Shown piece after piece: positions 44,101 through 54,959 of a stretch of 64,000 bases of DNA. The notes beneath the pieces are model-generated. The model was not told where the DNA came from. It did not search any database and saw nothing but the letters and a program-made list of their open reading frames with translations. The DNA lies in the NCBI GenBank assembly GCA_035079385.1, contig JAVHKY010000023.1, positions 1,364,001 through 1,428,000 of the forward strand. The letters are read 5' to 3'. The DNA is from Aspidiotus rigidus. Its lineage: Eukaryota; Arthropoda; Insecta; Hemiptera; Diaspididae. Numbering within the stretch: position 1 is the first letter of the stretch; every line of letters begins with the position of its first letter. The position numbers were made by a program, and so were the translations under genes.

Positions 44101-46789
44101 ATCGAAGGCGGTGATAGCCTACGGAGGCCAGATCGAGAGAAAATAAAAAATAGCGGCGCTCTTAACGCGAAAATTTTATCGCCGCCCCTTGTAATTAGAC
44201 TCAAAATCGACCGCTCATTTTATTTTATCAACGCATTGATGGTGGTCGAAATTGAGTCGATTTCTGGTAGCAAACTTCAATGTGTCTTAGTATCGCATGT
44301 CACTTTCGATAACTTTTATACCCTCACTCTTGATATCACGAGCGGCTTCCATGAGATTTATTGAAAAACTATTGCACAAAAATATATCAAAGCTGAAATT
44401 TTTACTCCGTCGAGCCATGGTCAATAGAAAAATGAAGCGAGCATGAAAAACCTTCGAAAAATAATTACATCACTTCCTTTTTCTAGGTCTCGTCATATAT
44501 CCGTTCTCCAACATAGAATAGGAGTAGCTCTACTTCAGGATAAAAGTTATGAAAGCTTAAAATTTTCCCAAGATTGATTCGCATACACTCATTTATTTCT
44601 AATAGAAAATGAAGATACTTTTTTCGTTCGATATTTCCTAAAAATCTGCGATGAAACTCCGAACCGACCTTTAAAATCTTATAAGTCTGTCTGTGGTTTA
44701 TAGAAATTCTTCCACACATGTAAAGAAATATATACACACGATAGAAGTAATGAGATAGCCATAATTTTAGAAAGGAAGAGAGAGAGAGAGAGAAAAAAAA
44801 ACAAATTTAGTCTCGCTCTGTTCAGCAAATATTTATGTAGGCAATTCATTGAAGCAAATTACGGTTTAGGTTCGTAAAGCTTCCTCCGCCCTTTTCAACT
44901 AATGTACGCCGTAATACTATTTTGAAATTGAGCTTTTTCTATGAAATATTTTCCGTCCACAAGGAAGAAGGAAATTGATCCGAATCGCTGAAGCTATATT
45001 TCTACACAATTAATAACAAAAATCTTTCAAAATTTCATTACGTGAATGTTCATACGGTACGAGATTTTGTGGCCTACCAGAATTTTGTGAATTCGAAAAA
45101 TATTCATGTCTAACCTAGTCTGATCTTCTTTTATCTACAAGAAATCTTTCACTATTCATTTCAGTCCTATCATCAAAGAGGCTGATTCATATACCCCTTG
45201 TAACTTCGCAAATAATAACATTAGACTGAGATAGAAAGCATAGGCAAGTGATGCTACCGGTACGTCAAGAGCGTGTGTAATTATCGTTTAAACTTCAAAG
45301 CATTTACTTAACTTCACGATCTACACCGTAGATTAAAGTGTAGTCTAACAGTGCTTTCGCGGCTAAATTGGGGTACAAATTGTTATAGTCTTTGAAACCA
45401 TGAAACCAGCTCGAAACTATCGAAAAAATTCGTCATTGACGACTGCTGTCGAGGTAAAACTTTCGGTAGCGGAATAAATTTCATTTTTAATAATAGTACA
45501 TAGAGTTGAGCACACCTACGCTTCACGCACTCGTCACATAAGGCGATGCCAATTTATTTCATTCTATTTCCAATTAACTAAACAAAAAGTAATTTTTCGT
45601 AATCACAAAACTTTTTTACACGTGAATGTAAGGGGCACAGGAAGAACGAAAAAACGTATTGTATGAAGTAGAAGATGAAGTCATAAAAAAAATGATTATA
45701 AGCGTTGTCGTCGTCGGTCTTACGTATTTTGGCTTTTTAGTAAATAAAGTCAACCATCTTTAAAGCGTAAAAACGGTTAATATCACCGTCAGCTGTTACT
45801 AATATTTCCTCTTAAAGAGAACAAACAGTTTCAGGGTGACATAAATCAGAGAATGATATGGACGATAACGCTATTATTTTCCGTATCTCGGTGAAAGGAT
45901 ATCACGCAGAAGGTGGCGAAAAATGTTGGAAAAAAAGTAGAAGAAAATAAAGAAAAAGAAAAAAAAATGAAAAATAGTAGCCAAGCAGGAATTTTTTTTT
46001 TTCGAAATATTCTTTCGTCGGGTATTTGCTAGAATTATAAATTGCTTATTACGAGTACCGCATATCGCAAAAGGAAACAAAAATTCTACTCGAGAGAATA
46101 ATTTTAATATATTTTTCTCATTAACGAATTCACTCCGAGAAAAAAAGTAAAAAAGTTTTCAACTGATACCGGAGAAGAGCGAGGAAAAGTTTTTTAAATA
46201 GAATCTTTGCTTCGTCTACGATTACAAATGAATGAACAAAAGAATTAATGTAGAAAAACATATATATTTATAGTAGTTGATACGTCAAGGGTAATAGGCG
46301 AACAACGAACCAGGAAAACTTGAAAATAAAACATTGCATTGCGGGCTCGAAAACGAAAAACTCGTAAAGTAAGAGTTAAAGTTCGCAAAGAATTGAGTAG
46401 ATTTATGAGAACGAATGTTTGCAATAATTGTAGACGTATGATGAGCTCTTTAATGAGGTTGGGAGGTCTATAAAATCATCTAAGCCTTCTGTACACAGAA
46501 CAATCAATTAATTAAATTGTATCATATTAAAAGGAAAAAAAAATCTAGATTCCTATTGAGTAGGAAAAACGATTTCGCTCACTACTAGGTAAAAATATAA
46601 ATTTTCAAAAATTTGTACAATTTTTCTTTTTTCGAGGGAACTAAAATAAGAAAAGTACTCCGGATCGACACCATACTTAGAAAAGTACACAAACGAAGTG
46701 ATAGAGGCGTTCAATGGCTATGATGTAAATGTGGGTATCCATAATAACCAACCCATGGTGAAGAGAATCAACCAGACGGAAGAATAGGA
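44101..46789. other. Intron sequence, nothing recognised
   Basis: AT-rich and apparently unique. A GA-rich run lies near 44775-44800 and A-rich runs near 45940-45970. Open frames at 43990-44364, 44483-44737 and 45874-46080 have no protein family pattern. Confidence 0.4.
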
Positions 46790-47030
46790 CAAGGAAAGCT
46801 TGAGCGAAGTGTACAAGCTCAGTTGTGAGCAGTGCGAGGATATCTTCATTGGCGAGACTGGGAGGAAGTTCGAGATCAGGGAAATAGGAGCACAAAAAGT
46901 CAGTGAAGAAAGAAGATGGTATGTAACGAAGAACACCACAATGGAGAGGGAATATTTGAAGTCATACATGTAGAGAATCGCACAAACAGAAAAAAACTCT
47001 GGGAACAAATGGAGCTGCAAAAGTAAAGAG
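46790..47030 (+). pseudogene. Penelope-like element, GIY-YIG remnant
   Basis: Plus strand: SEVYKLSCEQCEDIFIGETG, then RKFEIRE before the frame decays. The VYKL-C-C....I-GETGR core with its cysteine pair is preserved. It ends just before the right arm of the 7-kb inverted repeat. Confidence 0.7.
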
Positions 47031-47048
47031 GAAAAAATTTTCTGGCAT

Positions 47049-47964
47049 AGCCAAATAAATGAAAATCATGTTCCATGTCTTTTATATTTTATCAGTCATC
47101 TTGAAATATTTCAGTCTAGGCTTCTACTAGGTCAAGTGTTCGTGAGATATTATTCGTTTACCCCTTTACCTATCTTGGCGTCGTATAAGTCTTCTATGAG
47201 AAATACGAGGTAGCGCGAACTCGCTCCGCTCGTTCGCCCCCTGTCACGCTGTTGTATTGGAATGGTATGTGACAATTCAAGTCTAGGGGACTTGGAAAAA
47301 TTTCGACTATCCAGCCTTTATTTATTTATTTAATTATTTAATATTATTGATTTATTGATTTATTGATTTATTGATTTATTATTAATTCTTGTACTAGGTC
47401 AAGTGTTCATGAGATATTTTTCGTTTACCCCTTTACCTATCTTGGCGTCGTATAAGTCTTGTATGAGAAATATTTTGAGGTAATTGTGGGTGTTCTATAT
47501 TTTGAGGTATCAACTTTCGTGGGGCGAACGAGCGATCTCGCTGTTGTATTCGAATGGTATGAGAAAATTCAAGTCTTCTATGAGAAATATGAGGTAGCGC
47601 GAACTCGCTCCGCTCGTTTGCCCCCTGTCTCGCTGTAGTATTGGAATGGTATGAGACAATTCAAGTCTAGGGGACTTGGAAAAATTTCGAATATCCAGCC
47701 ATATATGATAGGAAGAGGGACTTAGAAAATTTACTAATTATTAATTATATTAATTATTTAATTATTTATTTATTTAATTATTTAATTATTATTGAATTAA
47801 TTATTTATTATTATTACGCGGGGTGTACTCGCGAATTTCTGAATCACCCACGGGGTAGAGATTTTCTAATTATTAATTATATTAATTATTCAATTATTTA
47901 TTTATTTAATTATTTATTTATTTAATTATATTAATTATTTAATTATTTATTTATTTAATTATTT

Positions 47965-47997
<33 letters not shown>

Positions 47998-48379
47998 TTA
48001 TTAATTATTATTATTACGCGGGGTGTACTCGCGAATTTCTGAATCACCCACGGGATAGAGATTTTCTAATTATTAATTATATTAATTATTTAATCATTTA
48101 ATCATTTATTTATTTAATTATTTAATTATTAATTAATTACTTATTTATTATTATTACGCGGGGTGTACTCGCGAATTTCTGAATCACCCACGGGGTAGAG
48201 ATTTTCTAATTATTAATTATATTAATTATTTAATTATTTATTTATTTAATTATTTAATTATTTATTTATTTAATTTTTTAATTAATAATTAATTAATTAT
48301 TTATTATTATTACGCGGGGTGTACTCGCGAGTTTCAAAATCGGGGTCCGGCGAGAGAAAAGACATGGAACATGTCAAAA
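47049..48379. repeat. Right arm of the 7-kb inverted repeat, expanded
   Basis: Reverse-complement match to 41311-42136, starting AGCCAAATAAATGAAAATCA and ending ATGGAACATGTCAAAA. It is 0.5 kb longer than the left arm because a block containing ACGCGGGGTGTACTCGCGAA and CTGAATCACCCACGGGGTAG recurs four times (near 47816, 48016, 48152, 48311), with TTATTTATTTAA runs between. A TCGCTCCGCTCGTTCGCC phrase occurs twice (47220, 47602). Confidence 0.85.
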
Positions 48380-48546
48380 GCCTGCCTCTTAAACAACGTA
48401 ATCACTTTTGGTAGCGAAAAATTAGTCGGTCTGTGATTGGAGGAGAAAAGAAGAACAGAATCAACCAATAAAATGGCAGGAAACCAGGTGGCCAATAGAA
48501 ACGCAGTATTTAGGCCAATAGAGTGATCCAATCATTAAGCAGATTA
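48380..48546. other. Short spacer between inverted repeat and hairpin MITE
   Basis: Contains many ATTGG/CCAAT words (for example CCAATAAAATGG, CCAATAGA, CCAATAG, CCAATCA) that continue after the MITE up to about 48790. No coding signal. Confidence 0.4.
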
Positions 48547-48682
48547 TGTGACCTGCGATGAGAAAAGGATGCTCACTGCCCACTGACAGGAACACCATTT
48601 CCCTCTGATTGGACATCTAATCAGAGAGAAATGGTGTTCCTGTCAGTGGGCAATGAGCATCCTTTTCTCATCGCAGGTCACA
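48547..48682. mobile_element. Hairpin MITE, copy 2 (near-perfect 136-bp palindrome)
   Basis: The arms, beginning TGTGACCTGCGATGAGAAAA, pair over about 66 bp with only two or three mismatches and almost no loop. TA is duplicated at 48545-48546 and 48683-48684. Same family as 1828-1964. Transcribed within the Beat intron it would form a long hairpin RNA. No protein. Confidence 0.9.
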
Positions 48683-48684
48683 TA

Positions 48685-50698
48685 TTTTAGCCAATAAGAA
48701 CACGATGTCATATTATTGTAAGAGTAAGTTCCTAAGAGTGAACCAATCACAACACAGCATTGTTATAGCCAATACGAAAACAGTATTATACTATAAAAAC
48801 TCATGTTTAAGGCACTTGCGACACAACTGACGATGGGATAACACCCGAAAGTACTCTTGTAAAAGTAACTAATAAAGTAGAATTGTACATTTGGAAACCT
48901 TTTTTCAGTACTACTGTTCTACTTCCACCTTGCTAACTCAATATGAGTTCCAATAACAAAATAGGAAATACCCAAGAACGGAGAAGAGTGGAGGCTTGCG
49001 ACTGCCCGTTCATTATATTCAAGTTGAATATGAGGATTTCTTGATTTCAATTTAGATACGAGATCAAGATCATTCATTGATTGGGTCGACCAAATCAGTT
49101 GGAGCAGCTTCGCTATGAATGATTGAGAAATTAGCATGACCCATAGCGCAAAATCTGAGCCGTGACGATGTTGCATAACCGTTACGAGATAAACCCCACT
49201 TCATTTAGCCATTTTTAGAGGAATATTAATTCAACCCATTTAAAATGTTTCTCCTGCTCTGATCAATTATTGCAACTATACCCAGAGTAAAGACTTTCAT
49301 GACAGACGGGCACATTTACTCTGCGCTAGTTCACCTCTACTCCTCAGTATTGCTGGCCTAATTTTCAATGTAAAATATAGATTCTATCGACCATATTGAT
49401 GCGATTATATCGACTTTTATATTAGATGGAAAAAATATATAGAGAGTTTTTTTATAAGAAATTTAAGGAGGAAGTTTTTTTTTTTTGAACATTTTCTACT
49501 CTGAGATCATTTTTTTACAAGTCAGAGCTAAAAAAATAACCCATTGTACCTCCTTGCGTGGGACAAAACTTCACTCGGAATGTTGAGGAATTTAGGATTA
49601 AGACTCAGAAGAGGGTTGCCAACAATTTTACTGAGTTTTGAATCTGTACCATTTTTTGAGTATTACCAGGACTTTTCTTAGTGGACTATCCCCATAATCC
49701 ACGTTGATTAGATGGAGTAGAAAAAAAACTTGTAGCCTACTTCGTTAACTACTCGGGTTACCTTCATTAATTCGGATAATCGAGGCAAACAAGGAACCTG
49801 TTTCATAAAAGTCTCTTTTTTTATACTTGTCAGCATGCATGAAAAAATCAGCCTTAGCATCAAAAAATCAATGGCTGATTTGAGTAGGCTAAAAGGTGCT
49901 CTTATATGAGGCATAGAGGAAAAAAGTCGAAATTGATTTTTGGCTAGAGGCAGGGTAGGCAAAAATAGGCTTAAAAAGAAAAAAGTCGGTAAAAAGTGGG
50001 ATAAGGGAGGTTTGATTGCGGGGAAGGGAGTAAAATGATATCTAAAAGAAGGCACTATAGTTACATAGTGGCCTCGAGTCTAGTTTTGGTCAGTATGAGA
50101 GTAAAAACCCTCCAAAAATAGCTTTTCATCAATATAGTCTATCAATCATTCTGGCTATTTTTGACCCCCTCCCCCTCCTCCTTGCAAGGATACGTAAGGT
50201 TTTTTGGATCCTCCCTCCCCCTTTCTTATCCAAGATTTTACCCGAAAACTCCATAGAATGACTTGGATTAAGCAAAACTTCTTCAAAGGCGCATATTTTG
50301 ATACGTCATATTCACGTAAAAATGGATTTCCCCCTCTTACGCCCGAGTGAGGTCATGTCCAATTTTTCAAACCCCCCTCCCGCCTTTTAGTCCTTTACGT
50401 GATATTGATGGATGGCTCCTAATTTGGTCGGGAGGGTCTCAGAGCGTAGAAATATCTCAGTACGAAAGTTTCTTGTAGATGTTTTTAGACAGAAAATCAT
50501 TATGTCCTGTATTCGGGCTGTAGATAAGGGTCTATGCATGAATAATGCGCCGTAAGCATACACCAAAAAGTGTTAAATAGAAAACTATTCACGAAACAAA
50601 AAAATGTAATAATTATCATCTTAGAATTAACAGGGAAAAAAGAACACGAAAAGAACTTGAAGACTATTTACTTTTGCGCGGCAGGCCGCGACCGCGCT
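48685..50698. other. Intron sequence, nothing recognised
   Basis: CCAAT-rich at first (to about 48790), otherwise unremarkable. Frames at 48919-49176 and 49708-50055 (minus) have no family pattern. T- or C-rich runs occur near 49470 and 50160-50220. Confidence 0.4.
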
Positions 50699-50869
50699 TT
50701 ACAGATAAGAAGGTGCTTGTGTAACAGAACCCCTACTGCAACTGTCGCTAGAGGAAATAATGTCTGTAAAATCACTCGAGGATTCAGATGATACGGATTC
50801 CATAAGTTGAGGTGGTCTGCCACGACCTCTTTTAGGACCAGGTATGGTATCTCGCGTTGCTGATGCCAT
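50699..50869 (-). CDS. Possible small AT-hook protein or fragment
   Basis: A 56-residue minus-strand frame from ATG at 50867-50869 has PGPKRGRGRPPQ, an AT-hook core (GRGRP) that binds the minor groove of AT-rich DNA. A Ser/Asp-rich stretch (SVSSESSSDFTDIISSSD) follows before the stop at 50699. The same frame is open upstream for about 35 codons with RGHGQGRGRVRGRM. It could be the tail of a transposon protein or chance in a low-complexity region. An overlapping minus frame (50668-51018) is less protein-like. Confidence 0.25.
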   Translation of the reverse strand: MASATRDTIPGPKRGRGRPPQLMESVSSESSSDFTDIISSSDSCSRGSVTQAPSYL

Positions 50870-51107
50870 ACGTCCACGTACCCGTCCACGTCCCTGTCCA
50901 TGTCCACGAGGTGTGGAAGAGGTGCTTCGGGTTGTGGTGTAGAGACAACGCTAGTAGCCGCCTTCGCTTTTTGTACCGTACGTTTGGAGGGGCGCAGGAT
51001 CGTTGGTTGTGATGCCACCTGTTCTCTTCCTTGCTACAGAAAGCGCGAATATCATCAAATAAATACCACTGCCGATCTGCAGGGAGTGGTTTTGACTCGA
51101 TGATATC

Positions 51108-51110
<3 letters not shown>

Positions 51111-51158
<48 letters not shown>
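51111..51158. repeat. (AG)24 microsatellite
   Basis: 48 bp of uninterrupted AG dinucleotides, a probable polymorphic marker. The minus frame 50832-51179 runs through it and is not a gene. Confidence 0.98.
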
Positions 51159-51162
<4 letters not shown>

Positions 51163-51329
51163 GTGTAGTTTGACGTCACAGGCCTGCACTAGTCTTATCT
51201 AGGCTGTTCAGCCACACACAGTATACTAAGTTGAAGCTAGGAAATAAAACAATTACCCCTTCGCACCCTGGGAGACGAAGCTTCAATGTCTTGAAATTTT
51301 GAGAAAAGTTGAAAGAAAAAAAAATAAAA

Positions 51330-51717
51330 AAAATTAGATGCCATTGCAGGACTGCAAAGGCAGTGGGGAACCCGCTGTCCCGAGTCCCCTAGAGCCTGAA
51401 GTTTTCCAAGTCCTAAAATCATGACGTGACAACTTGAACGCGCTGCGATTTCAAGGAAGCCGTCGTCTTTCCAAGTCCTCCTCCTATCATATATAGCTCG
51501 GAGGTAGGAATTGAGGTAGGAATTTTTCCAAGTCCCCTTTGTATCATATATAGCTCAGAAGTAGGAATTTTTCCGAGTCCCTCTCCCCTCTCTGTGACGT
51601 CATCAACTTTGTGATGTCATCAACCTCGTGACATCATCAACCTCGCTCGCGCTCGCGGACGAAAAATTCCTGGAAGTACCCCCAACAAAAGGGATAGCGG
51701 GTTCCCCGCTAAAAAAC
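51330..51717 (+). mobile_element. Inverted-repeat element with ATCATATATAGCTCGGAG repeats, short copy
   Basis: The ends AGTGGGGAACCCGCTGTCCC (51362) and GGGATAGCGGGTTCCCCGCT (ending 51710) are inverted copies. Internally there are two units of CCAAGTCC...ATCATATATAGCTC...GTAGGAATTTTT and then GTGACGTCATCAACTTTGTG with further GTGA(C/T)(A/G)TCATCAAC repeats. It is the same element as 59240-59812, which has more internal units. Shared sequence starts about 30 bp before the inverted end. Confidence 0.8.
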
Positions 51718-52861
51718 TCAGGAGATGGTTCCTAACAATCTTCCCATGTGTTGCTTCTGTACCCTTTTCTATGATTTGTGATCTTTACGCAACATGGCTA
51801 ATTTTACTGGACTAAATAGGCAAAGGGGTTGTTCATTTCATGAAGTGGGCAATTTTTCTGCCCATTCCGCAGACGATTTGGATGTAACCTACATAAGGTG
51901 GAGGACTCAAAAAAAAATTGGAATTTTGAGCAATGACGGGAGAAGGACTAGAAATGGTTTTGGCCATTGATCTTTACAATCTTTAAAAGTTTGTTACATA
52001 GAAAAGGTTACCTGCATTCCTCGTTCAACTTTTTTTTAAATTCTCCGAAGAAGGTCAAGGTCAACCTAAAACATATCCATGTCAGGAAATGATTTTGGAC
52101 TGTCATGCGAAAGTTGAGATGAACTTCAAACTAAGTACTCTTTATTGCAGGCACGGCTCTTTACATAAGCTCATTTAAAAGGAGCTGGAGAAAATCTTAC
52201 ACAAATCAAGGTGACGTGATTAAGAGTTTCCAGTGTTGGTAGCACTGCGTACGATGGTGATCATGGTTTTTATTTGTCAAACAATTTTCCAATTCTGTTT
52301 CCAGTTTATTTATGAATTTTTTATAAATTTCAGGAAAAAATATTTGAAACAAAAATAGAATAATACTGTTCTTCTAGGAGTTTTCCACAACTTTGATTCT
52401 TACACTTTTTCTTGTAAATGTCGCTCAGCTTCAGGAAAAGCTTTCAACCTAACACGTCATGCATTTTGTCTATAAGAAGAAATCCATGATCACCTTCGTA
52501 GCCAGCGCGATCTAGCGTTGGTAACACCGCCTACATTTTTCGTCAAATCGCTTTTATTTTTCAAAAAATCGATATAGCATCTTGCCAAACTAAAATTTTA
52601 AGCTCAACTATAACCGTGGGCATGTGCAATTCCAAGGACTTTCGTTCACGATTCAAATTTCAGGGTTCACATAATATTTGAAACTTAAGAGGGGAAGGAG
52701 TTGTAATTTAAGGAAGGAAAGGGGCCGAGTGCGTAAAACCCTATTGAAATAATGCCAAATAAAATAAGTTAATCATAACTATTTTCATTCTGCTACTATT
52801 TCTTTTGTTTTATAAGTTGTAAGCTCATATTATAATTCAGAACTATTGTCTTATTTCACAG
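51718..52861. other. End of giant Beat intron, nothing recognised
   Basis: AT-rich. The segments GATGGTGATCATGGTTTTTA (52252) and ATCCATGATCACCTTCGTAG (52482) with the following AGCGCGATCTAGCGTTGGTA hint at an old inverted or repeated pair. A T-rich tract before 52861 leads to the splice acceptor CACAG. Confidence 0.45.
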
Positions 52862-52997
52862 ACGTCCAAATCGGATAATAAATCAGTTACCATAACTTCT
52901 GTGCATAGACAATTGACAGGTGATTACATCTGTGAAATATCAGCAGACGCTCCGTCATTTCACACGGCGATTGAGAAAATGCCGATTTTTATTGTAG
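52862..52997 (+). CDS. Beaten-path family protein, exon with second half of Ig domain 1
   Basis: The frame from 52862 reads TSKSDNKSVTITSVHRQLTG, then DYICEISADAPSFHTAIEKM. Y-x-C-E-x-S-A-D-A-P-S-F-H-T is the most conserved motif of Beat proteins and contains the second cysteine of Ig domain 1. Acceptor CACAG ends at 52861; the donor is GTAAGG at 52998. Phase 0 at entry, one base of a split codon at exit. Entry phase matches the exon at 421-626. Confidence 0.95.
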
Positions 52998-53124
52998 GTA
53001 AGGACAACATATTTATTCTACTCGTATTATCGTGAAAGATAAAAAGTGAATTTTCTAACCATTGAAAGTATTTTTTCAACGGTGATAAATTTGCATTGCA
53101 TTTTAATGTTGTTATTTCACGCAG

Positions 53125-53258
53125 AAAAACCACAAGTACCACCTGTAATACTCGTCGAAAAGGCGAAGTACTCAGTAGATAATATAATAAGGGCAAATTG
53201 CACGACTCGTCGAGCGTTCCCAGCCGCCAATCTAACGTGGTTCATCAACAACCAAAAG
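53125..53258 (+). CDS. Beaten-path family protein, exon with first half of Ig domain 2
   Basis: The split codon gives Glu, then KPQVPPVILVEKAKYSVDN, IIRANCTTRRAFPAANLTW and FINNQK. The first Ig-2 cysteine in G/R-x-N-C-T-S/T and the P-AANLTW-IN block are diagnostic for Beat. ANLT and NCT are likely N-glycosylation sites. Acceptor CGCAG ends at 53124; donor GTATTA at 53259. The exit phase is 0. Confidence 0.95.
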
Positions 53259-53442
53259 GTATTAAATGAATTTCGATAATATTTTGTTCCTTTCATCTAA
53301 CGTACATTAGTCACTGCTTTGTACGACTATAATTATTCAATAGCAGGTACTTTGTATTCTAAACACACTTAATTTGGAAGCACTTTGCCAGCTGAGTGTA
53401 ACTTAGCCTTTGTACAATGTATGTTTTCCAATATGTTCGTAG

Positions 53443-53695
53443 ATTAGCGAACACGATCCAAAAATTCTCAATATTTCGAGTACGTCAATTACGTCGGACA
53501 TGGAAACTTTGCAAACTTCCACATCGACGATAGAGCTGCGAGCAACCACAGACCTATTCTCGAAGGGCAAATTAATTCAGTTAACTTGCGAAGCTACTCA
53601 ATTTAGTTTGTACAAAAATAGAGTCACTCAACATTTATCAGAAGACGCTCCCCAGCCAGCGTCCGTGTTAGCTCCGTCTTTCGGCAATTCAATAG
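53443..53695 (+). CDS. Beaten-path family protein, exon with second half of Ig domain 2 and tail
   Basis: The frame reads ISEHDPKILNISSTSITSDM, TLQTSTSTIELRATTDLFSK, GKLIQLTCEATQFSLYKNR, then a tail with EDAPQPASVLAPSFGNSI. F-x-KGKL-x-L-x-C is the second Ig-2 cysteine motif. The tail is Ser/Pro-rich, as in the stalk before the C-terminal hydrophobic segment of Beat proteins. Donor GTACGT at 53696 leaves one base of a split codon; a second GTAAGT lies 4 bases further on and would change the phase. The acceptor is TTCGTAG at 53436-53442. Confidence 0.92.
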
Positions 53696-53939
53696 GTACG
53701 TAAGTATGCGTCAGAGACGTTACCATTATTAATATTGATACGGCAACTTTCCCACGTATTCGTGCGAAACCGCTAAATTCTAGAAATAAAAGAACTTCTT
53801 TTAAGTGCACTTTTAAAACGACCTTACAATATATTTTATAACCCGCAATAAAACGTTCAAATTCACGACTGCGTCACGACAAATGTTCTCTCTTTGTTAT
53901 TTTTCAGCGCGTGAAAGAGTGAGGAAGGAATATGAGTTG

Positions 53940-54190
53940 TGGACAGGAAAAGAAGTGATCCACTATTAAACAAAGTAGGATACGGGAGCCAGGGTTAAGG
54001 AATTGGTTAAATGAGAGTGATTCGTGTACGGCCAATTCTCAATCGCGAGTATACAGATTTCTTCTTCATGTCTTAAGTTTCTAAGAAAGGATGACTTAGG
54101 CGTGAGTTGACATGTTGGATTTTTCCAAGAAGTCGGTGAACGGGAGGAAATTTTGAATTGTAGGGCAGGTGAGCGGTTCTCATCAGTTAT
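53940..54190 (-). pseudogene. LINE C-terminal remnant
   Basis: The minus strand contains QHVNSRLSHPFL with upstream and downstream residues that parallel the clearer fragment at 57880-58113 (GHTRLTHSFLI). Nucleotide words such as AGGATTAAGGAA, GAGTGATTCGTGTACGGCC also match that fragment loosely. It is the C-terminal end of a Jockey/I/R1-type ORF2, heavily decayed. Confidence 0.4.
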
Positions 54191-54959
54191 TCAAGTAAGG
54201 TAAAGGTGGTAACTTTTCTGGCAGCTTGATCGACTGATGCGCCATAGTCGAGTAGGTTGATGGGTGAAGGGATCCATATAGATGTTATAGGTGTAGACGG
54301 TGAACCCGCTGAATAAAGACATTCTCGATGAACCGTGCCGAAATCGACCAGACTTCACTGCTTTCAACGTTTGGTCGAAATTGCGTCGATATAATGTTGA
54401 AATTGACCTCACCTCGACGCGTCTATAGACTTATTTGCCTCGTCAATGTCAGGTAGATTTTGAGTCGACTTCTCTGCTGTGTCGTTTTCAAATCAATTTG
54501 TGTCGACTTTGAATCGATCTCAAGTCAATGTAAATCTGGGATCACAGTCACTTCCTTGAAGCGTTCTGTCATCTGATGTGTGTTTGATGACTTCGTTACT
54601 AGCAGACAGAACGCATAGTCATATGACCAGGACCATTGAGAATCTTATGCTTCTCTTCATCGTACGTCAATGTTCACAGTCCGCTCGTCATATGCATGTC
54701 CTGTGTAGATTCAAAACCATAGACTTGCACACAATGTATTGTTAAGAGCGGTTTAGCATGTATGAACATACGCGCATACGTTTCAAAAATTCCACTATAG
54801 ACAAATTTTTGTAAAATTCTGTGTTCCACTTCCACGTCAGACAGGTTTTCCAGATTATAGATTGAAATAGAGAGGTTTTCCCAAGGGGGAAGCCCTGCTA
54901 TTTCCTTCCACAGTGACAGGTTTTCCACTATACACAAGTCTACTATAGACAGGTTTCAC

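Larger units (their letters stand above)
627..52861 (+). other. Giant Beat intron (about 52.2 kb)
   Basis: It runs from donor GTAAGT at 627 to acceptor CACAG at 52857-52861 and separates two exons that are in phase and together complete Ig domain 1. It is packed with mobile elements and satellites listed separately. I found no second host gene inside it. Long first introns between Ig-domain exons are usual for insect neuronal adhesion genes; the size and repeat load are what is striking. Confidence 0.85.

Noticed and set aside
50832..51179. 115-residue minus-strand frame with a leucine/serine run
   Set aside because: The run is the translation of the AG microsatellite; the rest has no protein character.
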